This document shows positions 52,486 to 61,555 of a stretch of DNA of 64,000 bases, in pieces. The DNA is from an uncultured Clostridia bacterium (GTDB lineage: Bacteria; Bacillota; Clostridia; Lachnospirales; Lachnospiraceae). The stretch is from NCBI GenBank assembly GCA_948467395.1, contig CAOKDX010000005.1, forward strand, positions 1 through 64,000, written 5' to 3'. The notes beneath the pieces are model-generated. The model worked only from the letters and a program-made list of their open reading frames with translations, was not told the DNA's origin and ran no database searches. The position numbers and the translations under genes are program-made. Numbering within the stretch: the stretch's first letter is position 1; each line of letters opens with the position of its first letter.

Positions 52486-54300
52486 ATGGCAGTGGTTATA
52501 AAGACAATAGATGCAGCGGCGATTCAGAGATGTTTTCTGGCAGGAGCCAGTGCACTGGATGCCAAAAAAGAGATAATAAATGATTTAAATGTATTTCCCG
52601 TGCCAGACGGGGATACGGGAACGAACATGACAATGACGATCATGGCGGCAGCGCGTGAAGCGGCGGCTATGGAAGAGCCCGATATGAAACAGCTTTGCAA
52701 AGCTATCTCCGGTGGTTCACTCCGCGGGGCAAGGGGAAATTCCGGCGTGATTCTGTCCCAGCTTCTTCGGGGGTTTACGAAGGAGATCGTGAAGGTGGAG
52801 GAGGCAGATGTGTCAGTGCTGGCAGCGGCTTTTGACCGCGCGGTGGAGTCTGCTTACAAAGCAGTGATGAAGCCCAAAGAGGGGACGATTCTCACTGTGG
52901 CGAGGGCAGGAGCGGAAAAGGCAATGGAACAGGCCGAGCGCACAGATAATCTTCTGGAGTTTATGAATACAGTGATCCTTCATATGCGGGATGTGCTGGA
53001 TCAGACGCCGGAGATGCTTCCGGTACTGAAACAGGCAGGAGTAGTAGATTCTGGCGGGGAAGGGCTTGTCACCATTATGGAGGGAGCCTATGATGCCATT
53101 CTGGGGAAAGAGATCAGCTATGAAATTGAGCCCGACAGAACCCGTATGGCAGTGGGGGATCTGGAACGCCGCAGGGACCCGGGAGCAGTGGCGGAGGCAG
53201 ACATTAAGTTTGGCTACTGTACGGAATTCATAGTAATGCTGGATAAAGACTTTCCTCATGAGGAAGAGAAAAGGTTTAAGTCGTACCTGGAATCCATTGG
53301 TGATTCGATAGTCTGTGTGGCAGATGATGATATTGTAAAGATTCATGTGCATACAAATGACCCAGGGCTGGCGATTCAGAAGGGGTTGTCTTATGGTTCC
53401 CTTACCAGCATGAAGATTGATAATATGCGGGAAGAACACAATGAGAGAGTGATTCGGGCAGCAGACAGGAAGGAAGCGGCCCAGAGGGAGGAAGAGGAGA
53501 AGGCGGCCCGGCAGAGAGGGGCTGTTCTTGAGCCGATCCGTTATGAGACGTCCGCCGAAAGCACTGGTGCGGGAACTACTGCCATGGTGGCGGATCCCAC
53601 TAAGAATACGGATTCCTCCAGCAGGGAAACGACGCCGAAGAAGATAAATGCCTTTATCAGTGTATCTGTGGGAGAGGGACTGAGCCGTATTTTTACGGAT
53701 CTCGGTGTAGATGCGGTAATCGAGGGCGGTCAGACTATGAACCCCAGTACGCAGGACATCCTGCATGCCATTGAGTCCATCAATGCAGAAAATGTCTTCG
53801 TACTCCCCAATAATTCCAATATTATTCTGGCTGCGGAGCAGGCCGGGGAGCTGACGAAGGATAAGAATGTGATTGTGCTGCCCACCAAAAATATTCCCCA
53901 GGGTATCGCTGCGCTGCTTGGCTATATGGAGGAAGCATCGCCGGAGGACAATACAGATGCCATGACAGAAGCCTTTGCCGCAGTAAAATCGGGGCAGGTC
54001 ACATACGCTGTCCGTGACACGGCGCTGGATGGAAAGCAGATTAAGGCCGGGGATATCATGGGACTCAGCGATAAGACCATCGAAACGGTGGGGACAGATG
54101 TTACAGCCGTTACCATAGATCTCATCAGGAAAATGCTCGATGAAAATTCTGAGCTCGTGACGATTTACTACGGTCAGGAGGGCACAGAGGAAGAGGCGGA
54201 AAAGATTGCTGCTGCCATGACGGAATCCGATGCAGAACTGGAGATAGATATCCAGTACGGCGGACAGCCGATTTACTATTATTTTGTATCGGTAGAATAG
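52486..54300 (+). CDS. fakA: Fatty acid kinase FakA-like, DAK2 and DAK1-like domains (YloV)
   Basis: The product of about 604 residues has the DAK2 kinase domain with its nucleotide-binding motif VFPVPDGDTGTNMT near residue 40 and GGSLRGARGNSGVILSQL, followed by a linker and a YloV-type C-terminal domain (KINAFISVSVGEGLSRIF, VIEGGQTMNPST, NNSNI). FakA phosphorylates fatty acids bound by FakB proteins, supplying phospholipid synthesis. No fakB gene is in the window. The start at 52486 has TTTGGAGGAAA, preferred over the longer frame at 52417 that overlaps the previous gene. Confidence 0.88.
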   Translation: MAVVIKTIDAAAIQRCFLAGASALDAKKEIINDLNVFPVPDGDTGTNMTMTIMAAAREAAAMEEPDMKQLCKAISGGSLRGARGNSGVILSQLLRGFTKEIVKVEEADVSVLAAAFDRAVESAYKAVMKPKEGTILTVARAGAEKAMEQAERTDNLLEFMNTVILHMRDVLDQTPEMLPVLKQAGVVDSGGEGLVTIMEGAYDAILGKEISYEIEPDRTRMAVGDLERRRDPGAVAEADIKFGYCTEFIVMLDKDFPHEEEKRFKSYLESIGDSIVCVADDDIVKIHVHTNDPGLAIQKGLSYGSLTSMKIDNMREEHNERVIRAADRKEAAQREEEEKAARQRGAVLEPIRYETSAESTGAGTTAMVADPTKNTDSSSRETTPKKINAFISVSVGEGLSRIFTDLGVDAVIEGGQTMNPSTQDILHAIESINAENVFVLPNNSNIILAAEQAGELTKDKNVIVLPTKNIPQGIAALLGYMEEASPEDNTDAMTEAFAAVKSGQVTYAVRDTALDGKQIKAGDIMGLSDKTIETVGTDVTAVTIDLIRKMLDENSELVTIYYGQEGTEEEAEKIAAAMTESDAELEIDIQYGGQPIYYYFVSVE

Positions 54301-54309
54301 GTTGTTATT

Positions 54310-55179
54310 ATGATGGAACGTTTACTTGCCAGTCTGACGGATGCGCTGCTGGACACTTTGAAAATACTGCCATTTCTTTTTCTGACTTATCTTATTATGG
54401 AATGGCTGGAGCATAAGACGGGAAGCAGAACCCAGGCAGCGATTCGCAGGGCGGGGAAAATGGGCCCGTTGTTTGGCGGCATACTGGGGGTATTCCCACA
54501 ATGCGGTTTTTCCGCTGCTGCTGCCAACCTGTATGCCGGGGGCCTGATCACTGCCGGCACCCTGACGGCAGTATTTCTCTCCACCTCGGATGAGATGCTG
54601 CCTATTTTTATATCAGAGGCGGTTCCGGCAGGGACAGTGATAAGAGTACTTGCCGCCAAAATGGCCATCGGTATCGTCAGCGGTTTTATTCTGGACTTTT
54701 TGTATCACCGGCTGCTTCGAAAAGAGATCCGGTACAAGAATATCCATACCATGTGCGAAAGCGAGCACTGCCGGTGCGAGGAAGGAATCTTTTCCTCCGC
54801 AGTACGGCACACGCTGCAGATTACATTATTTATCTTTGTTATTACGGCAGCATTGAACATACTGATCCAGGGGATCGGTGAAGAACATTTATCCGGTCTG
54901 GTACTTAATACCCCGGTGGCAGGCGAACTGATTGCCGGTCTTATCGGCCTGATTCCCAATTGTGCCTCTTCTGTTGTGATCACTCAGCTCTATCTCGAGG
55001 GCATAATCGGGGCGGGTCCCATGATGACAGGTCTTCTGGCGGGGGCCGGGGTGGGGGTGCTTCTCCTCTGCCGCATGAATCATGGCCGTGTGAAACAAAA
55101 TGTGGGAATCGTTGCATTTCTTTATACTACAAGCGTATTGTGGGGGATACTGATTGATTACATCGGTGTGATTTTCTGA
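54310..55179 (+). CDS. ArsP-like / putative manganese permease
   Basis: The 289-residue product has about eight membrane helices with GVFPQCGFSAAAANLYAGGLITAGTL and LIPNCASSVVITQLYLEG, which repeat the same two-helix Cys-containing pattern. It matches the ArsP_2 / putative manganese transporter family. It is read in the same direction, 9 bases after the fakA stop. The loop around CESEHCRC may bind metal. Substrate unproven. Confidence 0.75.
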   Translation: MMERLLASLTDALLDTLKILPFLFLTYLIMEWLEHKTGSRTQAAIRRAGKMGPLFGGILGVFPQCGFSAAAANLYAGGLITAGTLTAVFLSTSDEMLPIFISEAVPAGTVIRVLAAKMAIGIVSGFILDFLYHRLLRKEIRYKNIHTMCESEHCRCEEGIFSSAVRHTLQITLFIFVITAALNILIQGIGEEHLSGLVLNTPVAGELIAGLIGLIPNCASSVVITQLYLEGIIGAGPMMTGLLAGAGVGVLLLCRMNHGRVKQNVGIVAFLYTTSVLWGILIDYIGVIF

Positions 55180-55232
55180 TCAGGGGATGATCATAAAATA
55201 AACAACTACAAAGAAAAGCGGAGGTAAAAAGT

Positions 55233-56903
55233 ATGAACAGAGTCCAGACTTTCAATGACGGAAAGAAGAGAAGGAGCGGGCATATTGGGCGAAGGGTTGG
55301 TCTTGTTGTAGCAGTCATGCAGGTGATAGCAATTATTTTGGCTGTGGTTGTCTGCGTCTATATGTTTCGGTCGCTGGTTACGAAAATGCAGACAGACAGA
55401 TGCACCAACGGTACGAATATGCTGGAGTATGAACTCAGCCGGGCATCAGAAGACGATGATATGAATGAGATTCTGGATGGGCTGAAGAGCCGTATGCGCT
55501 GTGAATTTACCATTTTTGAGGGAGATACACGTGCATACAGCACAGTGACCCAGAACGGCCAGCGGGTAGTCGGCACGAAGCTGTCTGCCGAACTGAGTGA
55601 TATCGTGCTGGATCAGGGAAAATCTTATGTGGGGGAAGCTACTATTTTGGGAACCGATTATCTGTGTTCCTATGTTCCCACCAAAGGAGCCAACGGAAAA
55701 GTCGATGGTCTGATCTTTGCCGGGATATCAACGGCAGAGGCAAAGGAGGAGACCCAGCATGTCGTTAAGATGGTCTCTATTGTTAGTCTTACCACAATGG
55801 CTGTCTGTCTTATTATCCTTGCTGCATATCTGAAAAAACGGGTATCGAAGCCTCTTATGAGGATTACCGGAGTAGCGGAGCGCCTGGAAAAAGGCGATCT
55901 CGGTATTGCAGGCGGCGAGGAAGTACGGGTCGGTGTGCGCTCTAATGATGAGGTCGGTCTGCTGGGACAGATATTTGAAGATACCATCCGCAGGCTGAAG
56001 GGGTATATCGGAGAGATATCCAGCGTGCTGGGTGCCATCGCCAGCGGCAATCTCACCCAGAGTACCCAATTGGAATATCTGGGAGATTTTCAGTCGATTC
56101 AGGAATCGCTGGACAGTATTCAGAGAGAACTGAATCAGACCATGGGACAGATTGCAGCCAGCGCCGGACAGGTGTCTGACGGCTCATCCCAGGTGTCCAG
56201 CAGTGCCCAGTCACTGGCCCAGGGAGCGACAGAGCAGGCCAGTGCGGTACAGGAGATCTCTGCTACCATCTCGGAGATTTCGGAGAGTGCCAAAAGGACT
56301 TCTGCCGCCGCTGCCGAGGCGGGCGGGTTTGTCAATCAGGCGGGAGCCCACCTGGGGATCAGTATGGACTATGTGAAGGAACTTAATGTGGCAATGGAGA
56401 ATATTTCGGGATCCTCCAAGGAAATCAGTACCATTATCGCCACCATTGAGAATATAGCATTCCAGATCAATATTCTTGCCCTCAACGCAGCGGTTGAGGC
56501 GGCCCGGGCCGGTGAGGCGGGTAAGGGATTTGCCGTGGTGGCGGATGAGGTGAGAAATCTGGCCTCCAAGTCCGATGAGGCCGCCAAGGCAACGAAGGAA
56601 CTTATCGAGAGTTCCATTGCTGCCGTTACCGGGGGAAGTGAAGTGGTGAACAGTGTTACGGAAGCGCTGGATCAGACGAGTGAGAGCGCTGGTCATGTCA
56701 CTGCCAAGATGTCCACAGTAGTGGAGGCCATTGAGAAGCAGACTATGGCTATCGCCCAGGTGACAGAGGGAATTAGTCAGATTTCCGCTGTCGTGCAGAA
56801 CAATTCTGCCACAAGTGAGCAGTGTGCCGCTGCCAGTGAGGAGCTTTCCTCCCAGGCAAGCCTTCTTAAGAGACTGATGAACTCCTTCCGGTTTAGCAGA
56901 TAA
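55233..56903 (+). CDS. Methyl-accepting chemotaxis protein with periplasmic-type sensor
   Basis: The 556-residue receptor has a first membrane helix (about 21-48), an extracellular Cache-like sensor (to about 180), a second helix (185-205), a HAMP domain, and the cytoplasmic signalling domain with the hairpin tip [29 protein letters not shown] and helices around [14 protein letters not shown]. It signals to CheA and CheW. A CGGAGGTAAAAAGT site is upstream. No chemotaxis genes are adjacent. Confidence 0.88.
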   Translation: MNRVQTFNDGKKRRSGHIGRRVGLVVAVMQVIAIILAVVVCVYMFRSLVTKMQTDRCTNGTNMLEYELSRASEDDDMNEILDGLKSRMRCEFTIFEGDTRAYSTVTQNGQRVVGTKLSAELSDIVLDQGKSYVGEATILGTDYLCSYVPTKGANGKVDGLIFAGISTAEAKEETQHVVKMVSIVSLTTMAVCLIILAAYLKKRVSKPLMRITGVAERLEKGDLGIAGGEEVRVGVRSNDEVGLLGQIFEDTIRRLKGYIGEISSVLGAIASGNLTQSTQLEYLGDFQSIQESLDSIQRELNQTMGQIAASAGQVSDGSSQVSSSAQSLAQGATEQASAVQEISATISEISESAKRTSAAAAEAGGFVNQAGAHLGISMDYVKELNVAMENISGSSKEISTIIATIENIAFQINILALNAAVEAARAGEAGKGFAVVADEVRNLASKSDEAAKATKELIESSIAAVTGGSEVVNSVTEALDQTSESAGHVTAKMSTVVEAIEKQTMAIAQVTEGISQISAVVQNNSATSEQCAAASEELSSQASLLKRLMNSFRFSR

Positions 56904-56952
56904 AAAGAGCTGCCCAAGGGCAGCATGACGGGAACGGATATAATAAAACAAG

Positions 56953-57001
56953 AAGAAACTACAGATTGACAAAAAATATTTAAGTCAGTCTGTAGTTTCT
57001 T
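56953..57001. terminator. Terminator between receptor and YbjQ genes
   Basis: Arms AAGAAACTACAGA (56953-56965) and TCTGTAGTTTCTT (56989-57001) pair over 13 bases; likely bidirectional for the convergent genes. Confidence 0.85.
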
Positions 57002-57045
57002 CCACAATTAGAAATCCTTTCAATGGAAACTGGCGGCGCGGTAGT

Positions 57046-57363
57046 TTATTCCTGAACCATCTTTACCGCAGTTCCATATGTCATGATCTCTGCCGCACCC
57101 TGCATGACAGAGGCAGAGTTAAAGCGCACGCACACGATGGCGTCAGCACCGAGCTTTTCTGCTTTTTCTATCATGCGGCCGGTAGCCACCTCTCTTGCTT
57201 CTTCCATCATCTTGGTATAAGCCTTCAGTTCACCGCCTACCATGCTCTTGAAACCAGACCCCATGTCTTTGAACATATTCTTTGACTGGATGGTACTGCC
57301 CTGTACCAGACCCAGTGTCTGCAGCTTGTAACCCTCGATCTTCTCTGTTGATGTAAGTATCAT
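57046..57363 (-). CDS. YbjQ family heavy-metal-binding-like protein
   Basis: The 105-residue product matches the YbjQ pattern: VQGSTIQSKNMFKDMGSG, EAREVATGRMIEKAEKLGADAIVCVRFN, and MQGAAEIMTYGTAV. These small proteins form pentamers and may bind metals; function is unknown. The ATG at 57363 follows TGGAGGGCTTT, preferred over the longer frame at 57384. Confidence 0.88.
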   Translation of the reverse strand: MILTSTEKIEGYKLQTLGLVQGSTIQSKNMFKDMGSGFKSMVGGELKAYTKMMEEAREVATGRMIEKAEKLGADAIVCVRFNSASVMQGAAEIMTYGTAVKMVQE

Positions 57364-57480
57364 AAAGCCCTCCATTCCAGACACATTGCAAGTGTCCTGT
57401 ATTGATATGATTATGCGGAACCATTCTGACTGGTTCCCTATCTATCATAACACAGGGGCATGAAAAAATCCATGAAAAGA

Positions 57481-57509
57481 TTGCAATAACCAGGTGGCAG
57501 TGTTAGAAT
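57481..57509 (+). promoter_or_regulatory. Promoter of the CobW-type gene pair
   Basis: TTGCAA (57481-57486) and TAGAAT (57504-57509), 17 bases apart, about 40 bases before the start codon. No clear Zur or other metal-regulator box was recognised. Confidence 0.6.
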
Positions 57510-57548
57510 GTTTATGTGATAAATTTTATCTGAAAAGAGGTTATATGA

Positions 57549-58601
57549 ATGACAAAGATTGATATTTTTTCCGGTTTCCTGGGGGCCGGCAAGACTACAC
57601 TGATCAAAAAACTCATTGGCGAGGCATTTGAGAGTGAGAAGCTGGTGCTGATTGAGAATGAATTTGGCGAGATCGGCATTGACGGCGGTTTTCTGAAAGA
57701 ATCCGGAATCAATATAACGGAGATGAATTCCGGGTGTATCTGCTGTTCCCTTGTGGGAGATTTTGGAACTGCGCTGCAGGAGGTGCTGGAGCAGTATCAT
57801 CCGGACAGAATTATCATTGAGCCCTCCGGGGTTGGCAAGCTGTCCGATGTAATCCGTGCTGTGACGGGAATTGTGGACGATAACGATAATGTGGTTCTGA
57901 ATGGCTATGTGACAGTGGCGGATGCGGCCAAGTGCAGGATGTATATGAAGAATTTTGGCGAGTTTTATAATAATCAGATTGAACATGCAAAGACTATTGT
58001 ACTCAGCCGTACGGGCAGTATTTCGGACGAGAGGCTGGGGACGGCATTGTCCCTTATCAGGGAAAAGAATGATAAGGCGTCCATTATAACGACTCCCTGG
58101 GAAGAAATCAGCGGCAAACAGATTCTGGGGGCCATAGAAGAGGATAATTCCTTTGCCCTGGACATGATGGAAGAGGAAGAGGTGTGTCCGGAGTGCGGCT
58201 GCCACCATCACGACCACGACCATGAATGCGGTCATGAACATCATCACAGTCATGAGTGTGGCCATGAACATCATCACCATCACGACCATGACCATGAATG
58301 CGGTCATCACCATCATCATGCCGATGATGTGTTTACCAGTCTGGGGATGGAGAGTGCCCATAAGTATAGTGAAGACGAGCTCACAGAGATTTTGAAGACA
58401 CTTTCGGTGGAGGACAATGGGCTGGGAAATATTCTTCGGGCAAAAGGAATTGTGCCGGCCACAGAGGGGGAGTGGTTCCATTTTGATCTGGTGCCGGGCG
58501 AATATGAGATACGCCGTGGCGGTGCGGAATACACAGGGCGTTTGTGTGTGATCGGGGCAGACCTGAAGGAAGAACGCATCAGGGAATTGTTCCATATATA
58601 A
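57549..58601 (+). CDS. CobW-type (COG0523) GTPase with His/Cys-rich metal-binding stretch
   Basis: The 350-residue product has Walker A GFLGAGKTT near the start, the metal-binding CxCC signature GCICC at 62-66 (motif of zinc-transferring GTPases), and a very His-rich segment at about 213-258 with about 24 histidines and several CG pairs. A C-terminal CobW_C-like domain follows. It acts as a cytosolic metal chaperone handing zinc or another metal to client enzymes. It is the first of two neighbouring GTPases in one operon. Confidence 0.88.
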   Translation: MTKIDIFSGFLGAGKTTLIKKLIGEAFESEKLVLIENEFGEIGIDGGFLKESGINITEMNSGCICCSLVGDFGTALQEVLEQYHPDRIIIEPSGVGKLSDVIRAVTGIVDDNDNVVLNGYVTVADAAKCRMYMKNFGEFYNNQIEHAKTIVLSRTGSISDERLGTALSLIREKNDKASIITTPWEEISGKQILGAIEEDNSFALDMMEEEEVCPECGCHHHDHDHECGHEHHHSHECGHEHHHHHDHDHECGHHHHHADDVFTSLGMESAHKYSEDELTEILKTLSVEDNGLGNILRAKGIVPATEGEWFHFDLVPGEYEIRRGGAEYTGRLCVIGADLKEERIRELFHI

Positions 58602-58649
58602 AAATATCTGGGGTTCATCATTTGAATATTCCCAGGAAATGAGGTCGCT

Positions 58650-59603
58650 ATGTTTGGAAATAAGGATATACCGGTTTATCTTTTTACGGGTTTTCTTGAG
58701 AGTGGAAAGACTACCTGCATTCAGGAAATACTCGAAGAGGGAAACTTTGAGGATGGGTTAAGGACACTCTTTCTGATCACAGAGGAGGGTGAGGCTGAGG
58801 TGGATGAGAAGCTTCTCCGTTATAATAAGATTACACCCGTGGTCATAGAGGATGAGGAGGAACTCACAGAAGAAAGATGTGTTTCACTAGTGAAGGAGTA
58901 TAAACCGGCGCGTATTATGATAGAAGTGAACGGGATGTGGGATATGGCAAAGCTGGTGAATGAAACGATTCCGGAAAACTGGGTGATCGTACAGACATTT
59001 ACAACTGTAAATGCAGAAACCTTTGAGATGTATATAAACAATATGAAACCACTTTTGATGGCGCATTTTCAGCAGTCGGACCTGGTGATCTTCAACCGGT
59101 GCCGGCAGGATATGGACAAGCCGTCCATGCGCAGAAATGTCAAGGCCATCAACCGTCAGGCACAGGTTCTCTTCGAATCTGAGGATGGCAGTGTGGAGAG
59201 CAATATATCAGAAGAACTGCCCTTTGATGTCACGGCAGAGGAGATCCGGCTGGAAGATGATGATTTCGGTCTGTGGTATCTGGATGCCAGTGAACATCCA
59301 GATAAATATGAGGGCAAGACGGTTATCTTTAAAGGGGAAGTCTACCGGAACCGTTCCTTTCCATCAGATACTTTTGTGCCCGCCAGGGCGGCGATGACCT
59401 GTTGTGCGGATGATATCGCAAAGATTGGGTTTATCTGTCATTATGGGGAGACGGCGGAGCTTGCTATGGGAGACTGGGTAACAGTCCATGTGAAAGTGAA
59501 ACCGGAATTTTCCCGAAGGAACCAGAGTCTCTATCCGGTACTCTGGGCGGAGAAGGTAGAGAAGGCGGAGCCACCTGTGGAAGAAGTTGTATACTTTTCT
59601 TGA
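58650..59603 (+). CDS. CobW-like GTPase fused to YcgQ (DUF1980)-like domain
   Basis: The 317-residue product has an N-terminal GTPase with Walker A GFLESGKTT (14-22) and IEVNGMWDM, but no GCICC motif. After residue about 210 it continues into a segment resembling the C-terminal domain of YcgQ/TIGR03943 proteins: ASEHPDKYEGKTVIFKGEVYRN and RAAMTCCADDIAKIGFICHYG, with two cysteines that may bind metal. The fusion of a COG0523 GTPase with a YcgQ-like domain is unusual. It likely acts in metal or protein delivery with the previous gene and the ArsP-like permease upstream; this is inference. Confidence 0.7.
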   Translation: MFGNKDIPVYLFTGFLESGKTTCIQEILEEGNFEDGLRTLFLITEEGEAEVDEKLLRYNKITPVVIEDEEELTEERCVSLVKEYKPARIMIEVNGMWDMAKLVNETIPENWVIVQTFTTVNAETFEMYINNMKPLLMAHFQQSDLVIFNRCRQDMDKPSMRRNVKAINRQAQVLFESEDGSVESNISEELPFDVTAEEIRLEDDDFGLWYLDASEHPDKYEGKTVIFKGEVYRNRSFPSDTFVPARAAMTCCADDIAKIGFICHYGETAELAMGDWVTVHVKVKPEFSRRNQSLYPVLWAEKVEKAEPPVEEVVYFS

Positions 59604-59629
59604 AAATAGAAGGAAATTTTGTTATAGTA
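59601..59629 (+). promoter_or_regulatory. Promoter of the coiled-coil repeat gene
   Basis: TTGAAA (59601-59606) and TATAGT (59624-59629), 17 bases apart; the -35 overlaps the stop of the preceding gene. Confidence 0.65.
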
Positions 59630-59659
59630 AGTATAACGGGATGTGAGAGGGGGAGAAAT

Positions 59660-60202
59660 ATGCTGGATCAGAATGATATGAATTTGCTGACGGATATGGT
59701 GAAGTCGGTTTTTGACGAGCGGCTGGAGAAGTCGGAGACAAAGATACTGGAAAAGGTAGACGAGCGGCTGGAGAAGTCGGAGGCAAAGATACTGGAAAAG
59801 GTAGACGAGCGGCTGGAGAAGTCGGAGACAAAGATACTGGAAAAGGTAGACGAACGGCTGGAAAAGTCCGAGGCAAAGATACTGGAAAAGGTAGACGAGC
59901 GGCTGGAGAAGTCGGAGACAAAGATACTGGAAAAGGTAGACGAACGGCTGGAAAAGTCGGAGACAAAGATACTGGAAAAGGTAGACGAACGGCTGGAGAA
60001 GTCCGAGAGCATGATGCTGAATGAGATTGAACGCACCAGGGAAATTCTGGAGACAAGGATAGACCAGATTCATAAAAATCTGGAGGAAATGAATCAATAT
60101 TATCATATCGACAGGCTGGAAAACGATAATACGACGTTATTGCTCAAACTCATTGATTCGCTATCTAAACGGGTAGAAGAGCTGGAAAGGCGTACAGCCT
60201 GA
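59660..60202 (+). CDS. Coiled-coil protein with 15-residue repeats
   Basis: The 180-residue product contains six near-identical copies of DERLEKSETKILEKV (T/A alternating), followed by a degenerate seventh and a heptad-like tail. The repeats are highly charged with hydrophobic residues at positions 4, 11 and 12, so the chain should be one long coiled coil. The 15-residue period (3.75 residues per turn) suggests a slightly right-handed supercoil. Function unknown. Start after GAGGGGGAGAAAT. It precedes icd but has its own promoter. Confidence 0.75.
   Translation: MLDQNDMNLLTDMVKSVFDERLEKSETKILEKVDERLEKSEAKILEKVDERLEKSETKILEKVDERLEKSEAKILEKVDERLEKSETKILEKVDERLEKSETKILEKVDERLEKSESMMLNEIERTREILETRIDQIHKNLEEMNQYYHIDRLENDNTTLLLKLIDSLSKRVEELERRTA
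59714..59983 (+). repeat. 45-bp tandem coding repeat, six copies
   Basis: The unit begins GACGAGCGGCTGGAGAAGTC and ends CTGGAAAAGGTA. Six copies differ at third positions and at one ACA/GCA codon. A partial seventh follows. Such arrays vary in copy number between strains by slippage. Confidence 0.88.
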
Positions 60203-60257
60203 AACTCTTTTCTTAAATATAAATATTAAAGGCAAATAGAAAACAGGAGGCAGCACA

Positions 60258-61463
60258 ATGGCAAAAATTCAGATGAAAACCCCGCTTGTAGAGATGGACG
60301 GAGACGAGATGACACGTATTATGTGGCAGATGATCAAGGATGAGCTTCTCTTACCCTATATCGATCTTAAGACGGAATACTATGATCTCGGACTGGAATA
60401 CCGCAATCAGACAGACGATCAGGTGACGATAGATTCGGCAGAGGCTACGAAGAAATATGGAGTGGCGGTGAAATGTGCCACCATTACGCCCAATGCGGCG
60501 CGGATGTCAGAATATGACCTGAAGGAGATGTGGAAATCCCCCAATGGTACTATCCGGGCAGCTCTGGACGGTACAGTTTTCCGTACGCCAATCCAGGTGA
60601 AGGGCATTGAACCATGTGTGAAGAACTGGGAAAAACCTATTACACTGGCTCGTCATGCTTACGGTGATGTGTATAAGAATACGGAGATTAAGGTGCCGGG
60701 CGCCGGGAAGGCGGAACTGGTCTATACTGCAGAGGATGGAACGGTGATCCGGGAAATCATCCATGAGTTTGACGGTCCTGGCATTCTGCAGGGCATACAT
60801 AATACGGACCGGTCAATAACCAGCTTTGCACGGGCGTGCTTTAGCTATGCGCTGGATACGAAGCAGGATCTGTGGTTTGCCACAAAGGATACCATTTCCA
60901 AAAAGTACGACCATAACTTCAAAGATATCTTTCAGGAGATTTATGAAACGGAGTACAAAGAAAAATTCGAAGCAGCGGGGCTCGAGTATTTTTATACCCT
61001 GATCGATGATGCCGTGGCGCGTGTCATGAAAACCCGCGGGGGCTTTATCTGGGCATGTAAGAACTATGACGGCGATGTAATGAGCGATATGGTATCTTCT
61101 GCCTGCGGCTCACTGGCCATGATGACATCCGTCCTGGTATCGCCGGACGGCGTATATGAATATGAGGCGGCACATGGTACTGTGCAGCGCCACTATTACA
61201 AGCATCTGGAGGGGGAGGAGACTTCGACCAATTCAGTTGCCACGATTTTTGCGTGGACGGGGGCTCTCCGCAAGCGCGGTGAGCTGGATGGGATACCGGA
61301 GCTGGCAGAATTTGCAGACAAGCTGGAACGGGCGGTTCTCCAGACCATTGAAGAGGGAAGGATGACGAAGGACCTGGCTCTTATTACATCATTAAGCGGC
61401 GTAACGGTATTGAACACCCTGGACTTTATCAGGGCGGTACGGGAAACAATGGAAACAATGTAA
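60258..61463 (+). CDS. icd: Isocitrate dehydrogenase (NADP), eukaryote-like
   Basis: The 401-residue enzyme oxidises isocitrate to 2-oxoglutarate. It begins [23 protein letters not shown] and has the substrate-binding [16 protein letters not shown] region, [15 protein letters not shown], the metal site in [19 protein letters not shown] and the coenzyme region [11 protein letters not shown], all as in dimeric NADP-IDHs of the eukaryotic type (type II subfamily). Start after GGAGGCAGCACA. It stands alone before a chemoreceptor. Confidence 0.93.
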   Translation: MAKIQMKTPLVEMDGDEMTRIMWQMIKDELLLPYIDLKTEYYDLGLEYRNQTDDQVTIDSAEATKKYGVAVKCATITPNAARMSEYDLKEMWKSPNGTIRAALDGTVFRTPIQVKGIEPCVKNWEKPITLARHAYGDVYKNTEIKVPGAGKAELVYTAEDGTVIREIIHEFDGPGILQGIHNTDRSITSFARACFSYALDTKQDLWFATKDTISKKYDHNFKDIFQEIYETEYKEKFEAAGLEYFYTLIDDAVARVMKTRGGFIWACKNYDGDVMSDMVSSACGSLAMMTSVLVSPDGVYEYEAAHGTVQRHYYKHLEGEETSTNSVATIFAWTGALRKRGELDGIPELAEFADKLERAVLQTIEEGRMTKDLALITSLSGVTVLNTLDFIRAVRETMETM

Positions 61464-61469
61464 ACACAG

Positions 61470-61498
61470 CCGGGCGGTTTCTTATGGATACCGCCCGG
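61470..61498 (+). other. GC-rich hairpin after icd
   Basis: CCGGGCGGT (61470-61478) and ACCGCCCGG (61490-61498) pair perfectly; no T-run follows, so it is a weak terminator or stabiliser. Confidence 0.5.
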
Positions 61499-61555
61499 TC
61501 TGCCCGGCAGTAGGGGAACGTGTCAGTACCGGGCTTATGAGAAGGAGGAAAAGGT

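Noticed and set aside
59714..59983. Regular repeat array as a CRISPR candidate
   Set aside because: Units are contiguous 45-bp coding repeats without unique spacers.
59531..60106. Long antisense frames over the coiled-coil repeats, with repeated LRLLQPLVYLFQYLC-type sequence
   Set aside because: Produced by the 45-bp repeat being open in several frames. The sense frame has the promoter and ribosome binding site.
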